Positions 45,846-56,279 are shown, counted from the first letter of the stretch. The stretch: DNA of 64,000 nucleotides from Nitrobacter sp. NHB1 (GCF_036964665.1 NZ_JBAMDA010000001.1:868001-932000), one strand, 5' to 3'. Numbers and translations: made by a program. The notes: generated by a model from the sequence alone, not told the origin.

Positions 45846-48800
45846 ATGACCGGTTTGGTTCGTGCGGTGGTCCTCTGTGTGGCGCTGGCGATCGGGCTTG
45901 TTTCGGCGCAGGCAGCGGACAAGGCTTTCAAGCGCGACGATCTCGCCGACTCGGCGATCAAGTTAGAGGCCCAGATCAAGAGCGAAGCCGGCACCATCGT
46001 CAAATCGGCCCCGACGCTGCGGACCGATGCCGACGCCGCCTTCAAGCGATCCGATTTTCGCAGCGGCCTCCAGATTCTCGGCCAGATCGCGACCGTCGCA
46101 CCCGACGATAGCGGCAACTGGCTGCGGCTGGCGCGGACGATTTTCCAGATCAAGCCGACCACGAGCCAGGAACAGACCTTCCTGCGGGAGCGGGCCTCCA
46201 CCGCCGCCTATATCGCCTATCAGCGGGCGAACGATCCCGGTGCCGAGGCGGATGCATTGGCGGTTCTTGGACGCGCCTTTTCGGAACGCAAGCTGTGGCG
46301 ACCGGCACTCGACACGTTGCGTCTGTCGCTTGATCTGCGGGAGGTCGCCGACGTTCGCGAGCAGTACGAAAAAATGCGCGACGACCACGGCTTCCGGCTG
46401 CTCGATTACACCGTCGATTCGGATTCGACCTCGCCGCGGGTCTGCTTTCAGTTCTCGGAGGACCTTGCCAAGCGGACCGACTTTTCACCGTTCGTCGCGC
46501 TCGCCGGTGCGGACCGGCCGGCGCTGTCGTCGGAAGACAAGCAGCTTTGCGTCGAGGGCCTCAAGCACGGCGAGCGATACAATATCAATCTGCGCGCCGG
46601 CCTGCCATCGACCGTCAAGGAAAGCCTGCCGAAATCCGCTGAATTCAACGTCTATGTGCGGGATCGCAAACCGTTTGTCCGCTTCACCGGGCGCGCCTAC
46701 GTGCTGCCGCGCACCGGCCAGCGCGGCATTCCGCTGGTCAGTGTGAATACCCAGGCGGTGTCGGTGCAGGTATTCCGGATCGGCGACCGCAATCTCATCA
46801 ACACCGTGATCGACAGCGACTTCCAGAAGACGCTCAGTGGCTATCAATTGTCCGATCTCGGTAACGAGCGCGGGGTCAAGGTCTGGTCGGGCGAGGTTAC
46901 GACGGCCTCCACGCTGAACGCCGATGTGACCACTGCGTTTCCCGTCGATGAGGCGCTCGGAAACCTCCAGCCAGGCGTCTACGTGATGACGGCCGCGCCC
47001 AAGGGGCCGGGTTCGGCGGGTGACGAGGAGTCCGGCTCGCTGGCGACCCAGTGGTTCATCGTCTCCGATCTGGGCCTGACCGCCTATTCCGGCAATGACG
47101 GCATCCATGTCTTCGTCAATTCGCTGGCCACGACCGATGCGGTGGGCAGGGCGGAAGTCCGCCTGATCGCACGCAACAATGAAATCCTTGCGACCCGAAA
47201 GACCGATGAGTCCGGTCATGCGCTGTTCGAGCCGGGTCTCGCCCGGGGCGAGGGCGGCCTGTCGCCCGCGCTGCTGACGGTGACCACCGACAAGGCCGAC
47301 TATGCATTCCTGAGCTTGAAGTCGAGCGCCTTCGATTTGACCGATCGCGGTGTGTCGGGCCGAGCCGTGCCTGCCGGGGCCGACGCATTCGTTTACGCCG
47401 AGCGCGGCGTCTATCGCTCCGGGGAGACGGTCTATCTCACGGCGCTGCTGCGCGACGGGCAGGGCAACGCCGTGACCGGCGGACCGCTGACGCTGGTGGT
47501 GGAGCGGCCCGACGGTGTGGAATTCCACCGCGCCGTGCTGCCCGATCAGGGCGCGGGCGGGCGAAGCCTGACCCTGCCGCTCAATTCGGCGGTCCCGACC
47601 GGAACGTGGAGGGTTCGCGCGTTCACCGACCCGAAGGGGCCGTCGGTCGGCGAAACCACCTTCATGGTCGAAGACTATGTACCAGACAGGATCGAATTCG
47701 ACTTAACAACCAAAGCGAAGCAGATCGATACTCAAGCTCCGGTAGAACTTAAGGTTGACGGCCATTTCCTCTATGGTGCGCCGGCATCCGCCCTGCAACT
47801 CGAAGGCGACATGCTGGTGGCACCCGCAGCCAGCCGCCCGGGTTATGCCGGATATCAGTTCGGGGTCGCCGACGACGAGACCACCAGCAACGAGCGCACG
47901 CCGATCGAAAACCTGCCCGAATCCGACGCCAACGGCGTCGCCACATTCCCGGTCAGCCTCGCCACGCCGCCGGCATCGACCCGCCCGCAGGAAGCGCAGA
48001 TCTTCGTTCGCATGGCGGAGGCCGGCGGACGCGCGGTCGAGCGGAAACTGGTGCTCCCAGTCGCCCCCGCCGCCGCCATGATCGGCGTCAAGCCGCTGTT
48101 TGCCGACAAGAACGTCGCGGAAGGTGACAAGGCCGGTTTCGATGTCGCCTTCGTCGCCCCGGACGGCACCGCGCTTGCGCGCGGAGGCCTGCGCTACGAA
48201 CTGCTCAAGCTTGAGAGCCGCTATCAGTGGTATCGACAGAATTCGTCCTGGGAATACGAGCCGGTGAAATCGACCAAGCGGGTGGCCGACGGCGATATCT
48301 CGATTGCCGCCAATAAGCCAGCGCGGATCGAATTCTCTCCCCAGCCGGGACGCTACCGGCTCGATGTCAAATCGTCCGATCCCAACGGTCCGCTGACGTC
48401 GGTTCAGTTCGACGTCGGCTGGTATTCCGACGGCAGCGCCGACACGCCCGATCTGCTGGAAACCTCGATCGACAAACAGGATTACCAGTCCGGCGACACC
48501 ATGACCGTTTCGGTCAATGCCCGGGCCGCCGGCAAACTCACGATCAACGTTCTCGGCGACCGGCTGCTGACCACCCGGACCATCGATGTCGAGAAAGGCA
48601 CGTCGCAGGTCAAAATCCCGGTCGGCAAGGATTGGGGCACCGGCGCCTATGTGGTGGCGACGCTGCGGCGGCCGCTCGATGTCGCCGCCCAGCGGATGCC
48701 CGGCCGGGCGATCGGCATCAAATGGTTCGGCATCGACAGGACGGCGCGCACTCTGTCGGTTAACCTGTCACCGCCGGCATTGGTGCGGCCATCGACAACG

Positions 48801-51062
48801 CTGAAGCTGCCTGTGAAGATTGGCGGTCTAAGCCCCGGCGAAGACGCCAAGATCGTCGTTGCCGCCGTCGATGTCGGGATCCTCAACCTCACCAACTACA
48901 AGCCGCCCGCGCCCGACGACTACTATCTCGGCCAGCGTCGCATGACCTCGGAAATCCGCGATCTCTACGGGCAACTGATCGACGGCATGCAGGGAACACG
49001 CGGCCAGCTCAGGACCGGCGGCGATTCCGCCGGAATGGAGTTGCAGGGCAGCCCGCCGACGCAGAAGCCGCTCGCGCTCTATTCCGGTATCGTCACGGTG
49101 GCCGCGGACGGCACGGCCGAGATCAGCTTCGACATTCCGGAATTCGCCGGCACCGCGCGGGTGATGGCGGTTGCCTGGAGCGCGACCAAGCTTGGCCGTG
49201 CGACGGTCGATGTCACCGTGCGCGATCCGGTCGTGCTGACGGCGACCCTGCCGCGCTTCCTGTTAACCGGCGACCAGGGCACCATGAGCTTCGATCTCGA
49301 CAACGTCGAGGGTGCGCCGGGCGACTATACCATCAACGTCAAGACCTCGGGGCCCGTGACGGTGGTCGGCAATCCCGCGACCACGGTCACGCTCGCGGCC
49401 AGGCAGCGCAACTCGACGGCGCTGACGCTCAATGCTGGCGGCTCCGCCGGCACAGCGCAATTCGATGTCGATATCAGGGGGCCGAACGGCCTGACGCTGG
49501 CGCGGCACTATGATCTCGACGTCAAGCCCGCGACCCAGATACTGGCCCGACGCTCGGTCCGCACGCTGGCAAAAGGCGAGAGCCTGACGCTGACCTCGGA
49601 CATGTTCTCCGACCTCGTGGAGGGGACAGGCGGGGTGTCGATGTCTGTTGGCCTGTCGTCCGCGCTGGATGCCGCGAGCGTCCTGAAAGCCCTTGATCGT
49701 TATCCTTTCGGCTGTTCCGAGCAGATCACCAGCCGGGCGATGCCGCTGCTCTATGTCAACGATCTCGCGGCCGGAGCACACCTCGCGATGGATACCGGCA
49801 TCGACGAGCGCATCAAAAGCTCGATCGACCGTCTGCTGGCCCGGCAAGGCTCGAATGGCTCGTTCGGCTTGTGGTCATCCGGCGGCGGCGATGCGTGGCT
49901 CGACGCCTATGTCACCGACTTCCTGACCCGCGCCCGCGAGAAGGGATTTGCGGTTCCCGATCCCCTGTTCAGGAGCGCGCTCGATCGCATTCGCAACTCG
50001 GTCGTGAATGCCTCCGAACCGGAGAAGGACGGCGGCCGCGATCTGGCTTACGGACTTTACGTTCTCGCCAGGAACGGCGCCGCCCCGATCGCGGATTTGC
50101 GCTATCTGGCCGATACCAAGCTGAACAATCTGGCGACACCGATCGCCAAGGCGCAACTGGCCGCGGCGCTGGCGCTGGTCGGCGACCGGACGCGGGCGGA
50201 ACGGGTGTATGCGGCGGCGGCTGAAAGTCTGACGCCCAAACCGGTCATCGAATTCGGACGGACGGACTACGGCTCGGCCCTGCGCGATGCCGCGGCGCTG
50301 GTGTCGCTGGCGAGCGAGGGCAACGCGCCGCGGGCTACGGTGACGCAGGCGGTGCAGCGGGTCGAGGCGGCGCGGGGGCTGACGCCCTTTACCTCGACGC
50401 AGGAGAACGCGTGGCTGGTTTTGGCGGCGAGGGCGCTTGCGAAAGAATCCATGTCGCTCGATGTCGATGGCACACCGGTCAAAACCGCGCTCTATCGCAG
50501 CTACAAGGCAGCCGAGATGGCCGACAAGCCGATCAAGATCGCCAACACCGGCGATGCGCCGGTGCAGGCGGTGATTTCCGTGGCCGGCGCGCCGGTGACC
50601 CCGGAACCGGCTGCCTCGAACGGATTCGAGATCGAGCGCAACTATTTCACTCTCGATGGAACGCCGGCGGATCCGACGCAGGCCAGGCAGAACGACCGGT
50701 TGGCCGTCGTTCTCAGGATCACCGAGGCCAAGCCGGAATACGGTCACATCATGGTGGCCGACTATCTTCCGGCAGGTTTCGAAATCGACAATCCGCACCT
50801 GGTCTCGTCCGGCGACACCGGCACGCTCGACTGGATCGGGGAGGGTCAGGAGCCGGTCAACACGGAATTCCGCGACGATCGGTTCACCGCGGCCTTCGAT
50901 CGCGCCGGTAACAACAAGGCGGTGTTCACCGTCGCCTACGTCGTGCGCGCGGTGTCGCCTGGCAAGTACGTTTTGCCGCAAGCCTATGTCGAGGACATGT
51001 ACAATCCCTCGCGCTACGGCCGCACCGGCACCGGTCGCGTCGAGGTGCGTCCCGCGAAATGA
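45846..51062 (+). CDS. Bacterial alpha-2-macroglobulin, thioester-type
   Basis: This 1738-residue exported protein has a signal peptide TGLVRAVVLCVALAIGLVSA. Several macroglobulin (MG) beta domains fill the first half (VYAERGVYRSGETVYLTALL is the MG2-type hallmark). The bait region is followed by the complement-like helical domain with YPFGCSEQITSRAMPLLY, in which C1290 and the Q three residues later form the thioester (CSEQ). Bacterial A2Ms trap proteases that breach the envelope. The next gene, pbpC, overlaps it by four bases, the well-known A2M/PBP1C pair. No lipobox Cys is seen, so the protein is probably soluble in the periplasm. ATG 45846 has AGGGAG upstream. Confidence 0.92.
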   Translation: MTGLVRAVVLCVALAIGLVSAQAADKAFKRDDLADSAIKLEAQIKSEAGTIVKSAPTLRTDADAAFKRSDFRSGLQILGQIATVAPDDSGNWLRLARTIFQIKPTTSQEQTFLRERASTAAYIAYQRANDPGAEADALAVLGRAFSERKLWRPALDTLRLSLDLREVADVREQYEKMRDDHGFRLLDYTVDSDSTSPRVCFQFSEDLAKRTDFSPFVALAGADRPALSSEDKQLCVEGLKHGERYNINLRAGLPSTVKESLPKSAEFNVYVRDRKPFVRFTGRAYVLPRTGQRGIPLVSVNTQAVSVQVFRIGDRNLINTVIDSDFQKTLSGYQLSDLGNERGVKVWSGEVTTASTLNADVTTAFPVDEALGNLQPGVYVMTAAPKGPGSAGDEESGSLATQWFIVSDLGLTAYSGNDGIHVFVNSLATTDAVGRAEVRLIARNNEILATRKTDESGHALFEPGLARGEGGLSPALLTVTTDKADYAFLSLKSSAFDLTDRGVSGRAVPAGADAFVYAERGVYRSGETVYLTALLRDGQGNAVTGGPLTLVVERPDGVEFHRAVLPDQGAGGRSLTLPLNSAVPTGTWRVRAFTDPKGPSVGETTFMVEDYVPDRIEFDLTTKAKQIDTQAPVELKVDGHFLYGAPASALQLEGDMLVAPAASRPGYAGYQFGVADDETTSNERTPIENLPESDANGVATFPVSLATPPASTRPQEAQIFVRMAEAGGRAVERKLVLPVAPAAAMIGVKPLFADKNVAEGDKAGFDVAFVAPDGTALARGGLRYELLKLESRYQWYRQNSSWEYEPVKSTKRVADGDISIAANKPARIEFSPQPGRYRLDVKSSDPNGPLTSVQFDVGWYSDGSADTPDLLETSIDKQDYQSGDTMTVSVNARAAGKLTINVLGDRLLTTRTIDVEKGTSQVKIPVGKDWGTGAYVVATLRRPLDVAAQRMPGRAIGIKWFGIDRTARTLSVNLSPPALVRPSTTLKLPVKIGGLSPGEDAKIVVAAVDVGILNLTNYKPPAPDDYYLGQRRMTSEIRDLYGQLIDGMQGTRGQLRTGGDSAGMELQGSPPTQKPLALYSGIVTVAADGTAEISFDIPEFAGTARVMAVAWSATKLGRATVDVTVRDPVVLTATLPRFLLTGDQGTMSFDLDNVEGAPGDYTINVKTSGPVTVVGNPATTVTLAARQRNSTALTLNAGGSAGTAQFDVDIRGPNGLTLARHYDLDVKPATQILARRSVRTLAKGESLTLTSDMFSDLVEGTGGVSMSVGLSSALDAASVLKALDRYPFGCSEQITSRAMPLLYVNDLAAGAHLAMDTGIDERIKSSIDRLLARQGSNGSFGLWSSGGGDAWLDAYVTDFLTRAREKGFAVPDPLFRSALDRIRNSVVNASEPEKDGGRDLAYGLYVLARNGAAPIADLRYLADTKLNNLATPIAKAQLAAALALVGDRTRAERVYAAAAESLTPKPVIEFGRTDYGSALRDAAALVSLASEGNAPRATVTQAVQRVEAARGLTPFTSTQENAWLVLAARALAKESMSLDVDGTPVKTALYRSYKAAEMADKPIKIANTGDAPVQAVISVAGAPVTPEPAASNGFEIERNYFTLDGTPADPTQARQNDRLAVVLRITEAKPEYGHIMVADYLPAGFEIDNPHLVSSGDTGTLDWIGEGQEPVNTEFRDDRFTAAFDRAGNNKAVFTVAYVVRAVSPGKYVLPQAYVEDMYNPSRYGRTGTGRVEVRPAK

Positions 51063-53182
51063 CCGCATCCGACACCATGGCAACGAGGATACGGCCGCGC
51101 CGCTGGCGGCGGATGAAGCTGGCGGCGGCGATCGTCGCGATTGTCGTTGTCGTAACCGTCGGCGCGGTTGCGGGCTGGATCGTCTCGCTAGGGCCGCTGC
51201 CGCTGGCAAAGGCGCGCGAGGTCTCGACGACGGTACTCGACCGCAACGGCAAATTGCTGCGCGCCTTCGCCATGGCCGACGGCCGCTGGCGATTGCCGGT
51301 CAATGCCAGGACCGATGTCGATCCCGGATATATCAACCTGCTGCTGGGTTATGAGGACCAGCGTTTCTATTCGCACACAGGCGTCGATCCGCTCGCGCTT
51401 GGGCGCGCCGCGCTGCAACTCTTGACCAGCGGCCACATCGTCTCGGGCGGATCGACCATCACCATGCAGCTCGCCCGGCTGATGGAGCCGCGCCGCCGGC
51501 GCTCGATCTACGCCAAGCTGCATCAGATGGTGCGCGCGTTCCAGCTCGAGCACGAACTCTCCAAGGATGAAATCCTCAACCTGTATCTGGCGCTGGCACC
51601 GTACGGCGGCAATCTCGAAGGCATTCGCGCTGCCTCCATTGCCTATTTCGGCAAGGAGCCGAAGCGGCTGTCGCTGGCGGAGTCGGCGCTGCTCGTGGCC
51701 CTGCCGCAATCGCCTGAAAGGCGGCGTCTCGACCGGCACCCGATTGCTGCGCGCGCCGCACGCGACCGCGTGCTCGCACGCATGGTCGAGGAATCGCGCA
51801 TCTCCGCGGAAGATGCAGCGCAAGCCAAGACTGTGCCGGTCATACGCATGCGGAGACCGTTTCCGATGCTGGCGCCGCATTCGGCGGATCAGGCCCAAGC
51901 GACGGTCAGGGATTCCAGTGTCATCCGACTCACGCTCGAGTCCGGATTGCAGCGAACGCTCGAAGCGCTGGCGCGCGACCGCGCGGCGGCGCTCGGGCCG
52001 GACATTTCGATCGGCATCATTGCGGTTGATAACGCCACCGGCGACGTGCTGGCCCATGTCGGGTCCGCAGATTATTTCAACGAGCGACGCGCCGGGCAGG
52101 TGGACATGACGCGGGCCGTGCGCTCGCCGGGATCGACGCTAAAGCCGTTTATCTACGGACTGGCGTTTGAAGACGGGTTCGTTCACCCGGACAGCCTGAT
52201 CGACGACCGCCCGGTCCGGTTCGGCAGTTACGCGCCAGAAAACTTCGACATGACATTCCAGGGCACTGTGGCCGTGCGCCGCGCCCTGCAATTGTCACTC
52301 AATGTTCCGGCAATCGAACTGCTCGACCGGGTCGGCGCCAGTCGGTTGTCGTCGCGGCTGAAACAGGCGGGCGCCGACCTCGTGCTTCCGAAGGACGAAG
52401 CCCCGGGTCTGGCGATGGGACTCGGCGGCGTCGGGGTGACCCTGCATGATCTGGTGCAGGCCTATTCCGGCATCCCCAGGCTGGGCAGCGTGATGCCCTT
52501 GCGTGAAATCGAGCGCGGCGGCGGCAGCGTTCAGGAGCCTTTGCGACTGCTGGATCCGGTCGCAGCGTGGCAGGTCGGCAACGTTCTTTTGGGGACGCCG
52601 CCGCCGGAAAACGCGGTCCGGAACCGGATCGCTTTCAAGACCGGCACCAGCTACGGCTATCGCGATGCGTGGTCAGTCGGCTTCGATGGCCGCATGACAA
52701 TCGGCGTCTGGGTCGGACGCCCGGACGGCGCGCCGGTGCCGGGTCTTGTCGGGCGCGTGGCAGCCGCGCCGGTTTTATTCGATGCTTTCGCTCGCACCGG
52801 CAAGTTGCTCGTGCCGCTGCCAAAAGCCCCGCGAGGAACCCTGATCGCCAGCAATGCAAAGCTCCCGCTTCCCTTGCGGCGGTTTCGTCCCGCGGGTGAA
52901 CTCATCCGAACCGGCAATGAGCACACGCTCCATATCCAGTTTCCGCTGAACGGTTCGCGGATCGATGCCGGAGGAGGGCACGGAGTAAAGCTCTCCGCGC
53001 TACCGGTGAAAGTGGCGGGTGGCATTTTGCCGATGACGATGCTGGTCAACGGGGTTGCGGTCGGGGAGATCGACGGCCGTCGCCAGCGGACCATCGATCC
53101 CCCGGGACCGGGATTTGTCCGTCTGACGGTGATGGACGCGGCTGGCAGCGCGGACACAGTTACCGTCAGAATTCAATATTGA
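51059..53182 (+). CDS. pbpC: Penicillin-binding protein 1C
   Basis: This is a 707-residue bifunctional peptidoglycan synthase. A cytoplasmic basic end and one membrane helix (AAAIVAIVVVVTVGAVAGWI) precede the GT51 glycosyltransferase with E99 in EDQRFYSHTGVD and GGSTITMQLAR. The transpeptidase domain has S359 and K362 in SPGSTLKP, the SLN motif and KTGTS at K527. A C-terminal BiPBP-type beta domain ends the protein. The start codon overlaps the macroglobulin stop (ATGA). In this pairing PBP1C is thought to repair wall at sites where the macroglobulin has caught a protease. Confidence 0.95.
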   Translation: MTASDTMATRIRPRRWRRMKLAAAIVAIVVVVTVGAVAGWIVSLGPLPLAKAREVSTTVLDRNGKLLRAFAMADGRWRLPVNARTDVDPGYINLLLGYEDQRFYSHTGVDPLALGRAALQLLTSGHIVSGGSTITMQLARLMEPRRRRSIYAKLHQMVRAFQLEHELSKDEILNLYLALAPYGGNLEGIRAASIAYFGKEPKRLSLAESALLVALPQSPERRRLDRHPIAARAARDRVLARMVEESRISAEDAAQAKTVPVIRMRRPFPMLAPHSADQAQATVRDSSVIRLTLESGLQRTLEALARDRAAALGPDISIGIIAVDNATGDVLAHVGSADYFNERRAGQVDMTRAVRSPGSTLKPFIYGLAFEDGFVHPDSLIDDRPVRFGSYAPENFDMTFQGTVAVRRALQLSLNVPAIELLDRVGASRLSSRLKQAGADLVLPKDEAPGLAMGLGGVGVTLHDLVQAYSGIPRLGSVMPLREIERGGGSVQEPLRLLDPVAAWQVGNVLLGTPPPENAVRNRIAFKTGTSYGYRDAWSVGFDGRMTIGVWVGRPDGAPVPGLVGRVAAAPVLFDAFARTGKLLVPLPKAPRGTLIASNAKLPLPLRRFRPAGELIRTGNEHTLHIQFPLNGSRIDAGGGHGVKLSALPVKVAGGILPMTMLVNGVAVGEIDGRRQRTIDPPGPGFVRLTVMDAAGSADTVTVRIQY

Positions 53183-53229
53183 CCGGCTAAGCGGTTGTCC
53201 CTGCGTTGGCTTCAGCGTATGCGAAACCC

Positions 53230-54972
53230 ATGGCCGAGACCCTTCCCCGTCCCCGATTTGGACAATCGCGCGAGCCGAAGAACCCGGTGAATGTGGGACG
53301 GGGCCTTGCGAACGTGATCGATTTTGTCACTACCAGCCACATCAGGTCGGCGCTGTTTCTGACGATCGTCGGTCTAATGTTCTTTCTGCCCGGCTTCTTC
53401 AACATCCCGCCGATCGATCGCGACGAGCCCCGTTTCGCGCAGGCGACCAAACAGATGGTCGAGACCGGCGATTTCGTCGACATCCGCTTTCAGAACGAGG
53501 TGCGTTACAAGAAGCCGGTCGGCATTTACTGGTTGCAGGCAGCCGCGGTGGAAACGGCGTCGTCGCTCGGACTCCCGCGAGCGCAAATCCGTATCTGGCT
53601 GTATCGCGTACCCTCCCTGATCGGCGCGATCGGCGCGGTACTCCTGACCTACTGGGCGGCGCTCGCTTTCGTGGGGCGGCGCTGCGCTGTTCTGGCCGGG
53701 CTGATCCTGTGCAGTTCGGTATTGCTGGGGGTGGAAGCGCGGCTCGCAAAGACCGACGCCATGCTGCTGCTGACCGTTGTCGCAGCGATGGGCGCGCTCG
53801 CGCGGATCTATCTGTCGTCGCAGCGGCGCGAGAACCTGGAGCATCCGTCATGGATACATCCGGCGATCTTCTGGACCGCACTCGCCGGGGGAATTTTACT
53901 CAAAGGGCCGTTGATCCTGATGTTCGTGGGATTGACGATCGGGACCGTCTCCATTCTCGATCGCTCGGCGTCGTGGCTAAAGCGTCTGCGGCCCGTCTGG
54001 GGGCTGATATGGATGTTGGTTCTCGTCATGCCGTGGTTCGTTGCGATTTTCCTCCGCGCCGGAGATACGTTTTTCGCGGACTCGATTGGCGGCGACATGC
54101 TGAGCAAGCTCGCGGCTCAGGAATCACATGGAGCGCCGCCCGGAACTTATTTTCTGTTGTTCTGGATTACGTTCTGGCCTGGCGCGCCGCTGGCAGGGCT
54201 GGCGGCGCCGGCGGTCTGGCGCGCGCGCCGGGAGCCGGGGGTGCGGTTTCTGCTCGCGTGGCTGGTTCCGTCGTGGATCGTGTTCGAACTGGTGTTGACC
54301 AAACTGCCGCACTATGTGCTGCCGCTGTGTCCGGCGATCGCGATCCTGTCGGTTTACGCGCTGGAGCGCGGCGTGTTGTCCCGGTCGTGGCTCACGAAGG
54401 GCGCCGCATGGTGGTTTGCCATCCCCGCGATCACCCTGGTGCTTGCGGTCATCGCGACCATTACCCTGACGCGCCAGCCGGTCTTTATGGCATGGCCGTT
54501 TGCCGCCGCGGCCCTGATCTCCGGACTGTTCGCGTGGTGGCTCTATGACGACCGTAATGCGGAACGTTCCTTGCTGAATGCGGTCATGGCGGCGCTGTTC
54601 CTGAGCGTTTCCGTCTATGGGATCATTGTCGCGGCACTGACACCGCTGTTCCCGAGTCCGGAAATCGCGCGCGCGCTACGAAACGTGGTGTGCGTCGGGC
54701 CGAAGGTAGCGGCGGCGGGCTACCATGAGCCAAGTCTGGTCTTTATGACGGGAACGTCGACGCTGCTGACCGATGGTCCCGGCGCCGCCGATTTCCTCGG
54801 CCACGGAAGCTGCCGGTTCGCGCTCGTCGAATCGCGCTCCGAGCGGGCCTTCGCACAGCGCGCCGAAGCGATCGGCTTGCGCTACAACGTCGCCACGCGC
54901 ATCGACGGCTACAACTTTTCGCAGGGCAAGACGATTTCGATCGCCATCTTCCGCTCGGAGGGAACACGTTAG
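53230..54972 (+). CDS. ArnT-like membrane glycosyltransferase (GT83/PMT family)
   Basis: This 580-residue polytopic protein has about 12 membrane segments. The first periplasmic loop has the conserved PPIDRDEPRFAQATKQM, with the acidic catalytic pair typical of ArnT and PMT enzymes, followed by RYKKPVGIYWLQA. Such enzymes move a sugar from a polyprenyl phosphate carrier onto lipid A or another envelope target. The GT2 and LAB_N genes downstream would make and flip the lipid-linked sugar. The start is uncertain: ATG 53230 fits relatives, TTG 53206 is open, and neither has a clear ribosome site. Confidence 0.85.
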   Translation: MAETLPRPRFGQSREPKNPVNVGRGLANVIDFVTTSHIRSALFLTIVGLMFFLPGFFNIPPIDRDEPRFAQATKQMVETGDFVDIRFQNEVRYKKPVGIYWLQAAAVETASSLGLPRAQIRIWLYRVPSLIGAIGAVLLTYWAALAFVGRRCAVLAGLILCSSVLLGVEARLAKTDAMLLLTVVAAMGALARIYLSSQRRENLEHPSWIHPAIFWTALAGGILLKGPLILMFVGLTIGTVSILDRSASWLKRLRPVWGLIWMLVLVMPWFVAIFLRAGDTFFADSIGGDMLSKLAAQESHGAPPGTYFLLFWITFWPGAPLAGLAAPAVWRARREPGVRFLLAWLVPSWIVFELVLTKLPHYVLPLCPAIAILSVYALERGVLSRSWLTKGAAWWFAIPAITLVLAVIATITLTRQPVFMAWPFAAAALISGLFAWWLYDDRNAERSLLNAVMAALFLSVSVYGIIVAALTPLFPSPEIARALRNVVCVGPKVAAAGYHEPSLVFMTGTSTLLTDGPGAADFLGHGSCRFALVESRSERAFAQRAEAIGLRYNVATRIDGYNFSQGKTISIAIFRSEGTR

Positions 54973-55185
54973 GATATCCGGGGCGTTAGCACGGTGCAGC
55001 GATACGCTGCCGGTGTCTTTCCGTTCGCCGGACAATCGTTCCTGCGATTGGCACGGCCGCCATCACATTCTCCGCGCGTCGAAGCGGACCATTTCAAAAG
55101 GGTTGCCCGCGGCCTGTTCGCGCCATAAGAAGCGGACGCGGCCAGACCAGTTTGGCGCGGCTCTGACCAGCGGACCAATCGGACG

Positions 55186-55950
55186 ATGAACGACGACATG
55201 TCAGCCACCAGCGCGACAGCGCCGACGGTTTCCATTGTTGTGCCCGTGCGCAACGAGACAAACAATGTCGCGCCCCTCGTTGACGAGATCGCTGCGGCGC
55301 TCGACGGCCGATGGGCCTACGAGATCGTCTACGTCGACGATGGCTCCGCCGATGCGACCGCCGAGCGGTTGGCGGGGATTATGACCCAGCGCGGGAACCT
55401 GCGTCAGATCCGCCACGAAAGGTCATCCGGACAATCGGCGGCGGTCCGCACCGGGGTGCGCGCGGCGCGCGGCAAGATCGTTGCGACGCTGGATGGCGAC
55501 GGCCAGAACAATCCGGCGTTTCTGCCGGACCTGATAATCGCAATCGAGAACGGCGGCGATCGTATCGGTCTTGCCGCCGGCCAGCGCGTCGGCCGCAAGG
55601 ATACCGGATTCAAGAAATTCCAGTCGCGGATCGCCAACAAGGTGCGAAGCCGGGTGCTGAGCGACGGCACCCGCGACACCGGCTGCGGACTGAAGGCTTT
55701 TCGGCGGGAGGTGTTCCTGTCCTTGCCTTACTTCGATGGCTTGCACCGGTTTCTTCCGGCGCTGGTGCGGCGGGAGGGCTATGACATCGCCTATGTCGAC
55801 GTGATCGACCGGCCACGACGTTCCGGCGTGTCGAACTATGGTTTTTTCGATCGGCTGTGGATCGGAATCATGGACCTCGCCGGGGTGTGGTGGCTGATCC
55901 GCCGCAAGAATTCGACGCCGGTCGCAACCGAGGTATTGCGTCATGACTGA
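55186..55950 (+). CDS. Family 2 glycosyltransferase, dolichol-phosphate mannosyltransferase/ArnC-like
   Basis: These 254 residues form a GT-A fold. The nucleotide-sugar motifs are SIVVPVRNETNNV, EIVYVDDGSADATAE and the acidic TLDGDGQNNP. A later block, DTGCGLKAFRREVF, is typical of polyprenyl-phosphate sugar transferases. One hydrophobic segment near the end (LWIGIMDLAGVWWLI) may associate with the membrane. It probably makes a polyprenyl-phosphate sugar for the ArnT-like enzyme upstream. The next gene starts inside its last codons. Confidence 0.9.
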   Translation: MNDDMSATSATAPTVSIVVPVRNETNNVAPLVDEIAAALDGRWAYEIVYVDDGSADATAERLAGIMTQRGNLRQIRHERSSGQSAAVRTGVRAARGKIVATLDGDGQNNPAFLPDLIIAIENGGDRIGLAAGQRVGRKDTGFKKFQSRIANKVRSRVLSDGTRDTGCGLKAFRREVFLSLPYFDGLHRFLPALVRREGYDIAYVDVIDRPRRSGVSNYGFFDRLWIGIMDLAGVWWLIRRKNSTPVATEVLRHD

Positions 55951-56266
55951 TATCATCGGGACGCTGACGAACTATCTCTATGACGTGTTCGTCACCAAGT
56001 TCGACGGCTGGGTCATTCTCGGTTTTGTCGCGCAGGGATTTTTTACCATGCGGTTCGTCGTGCAATGGATTGCATCCGAACGCGCGCGGAAGAGCGTGGT
56101 ACCGGTCGCGTTCTGGTTCTTCTCGATCGGAGGCGGCACTCTTCTTCTGGCTTACGCCCTGTATCGGCGAGACCCGGTGTTCATTGCGGGCCAGGCCCTC
56201 GGCCTTGTCGTCTATTTCCGGAACGTCTACTTCATCATGCTCAACGGACGCCAATCATCGAGCTGA
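55943..56266 (+). CDS. LAB_N domain membrane protein (lipid A biosynthesis N-terminal domain)
   Basis: These 107 residues have three hydrophobic helices and the LAB_N signature FVAQGFFTMRFVVQWIASER, then ARKSVVPVAFWFFSIGGGTL and RDPVFIAGQALGLVVYFRNV. Small proteins of this type resemble ArnE/ArnF-like flippase subunits and sit with GT2/ArnT pairs. The start ATG at 55943 overlaps the end of the GT2 gene by eight bases, so translation is coupled. The three genes likely modify lipid A or another surface glycolipid. Confidence 0.9.
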   Translation: MTDIIGTLTNYLYDVFVTKFDGWVILGFVAQGFFTMRFVVQWIASERARKSVVPVAFWFFSIGGGTLLLAYALYRRDPVFIAGQALGLVVYFRNVYFIMLNGRQSSS

Positions 56267-56279
56267 GGGTGGTGTCCGG

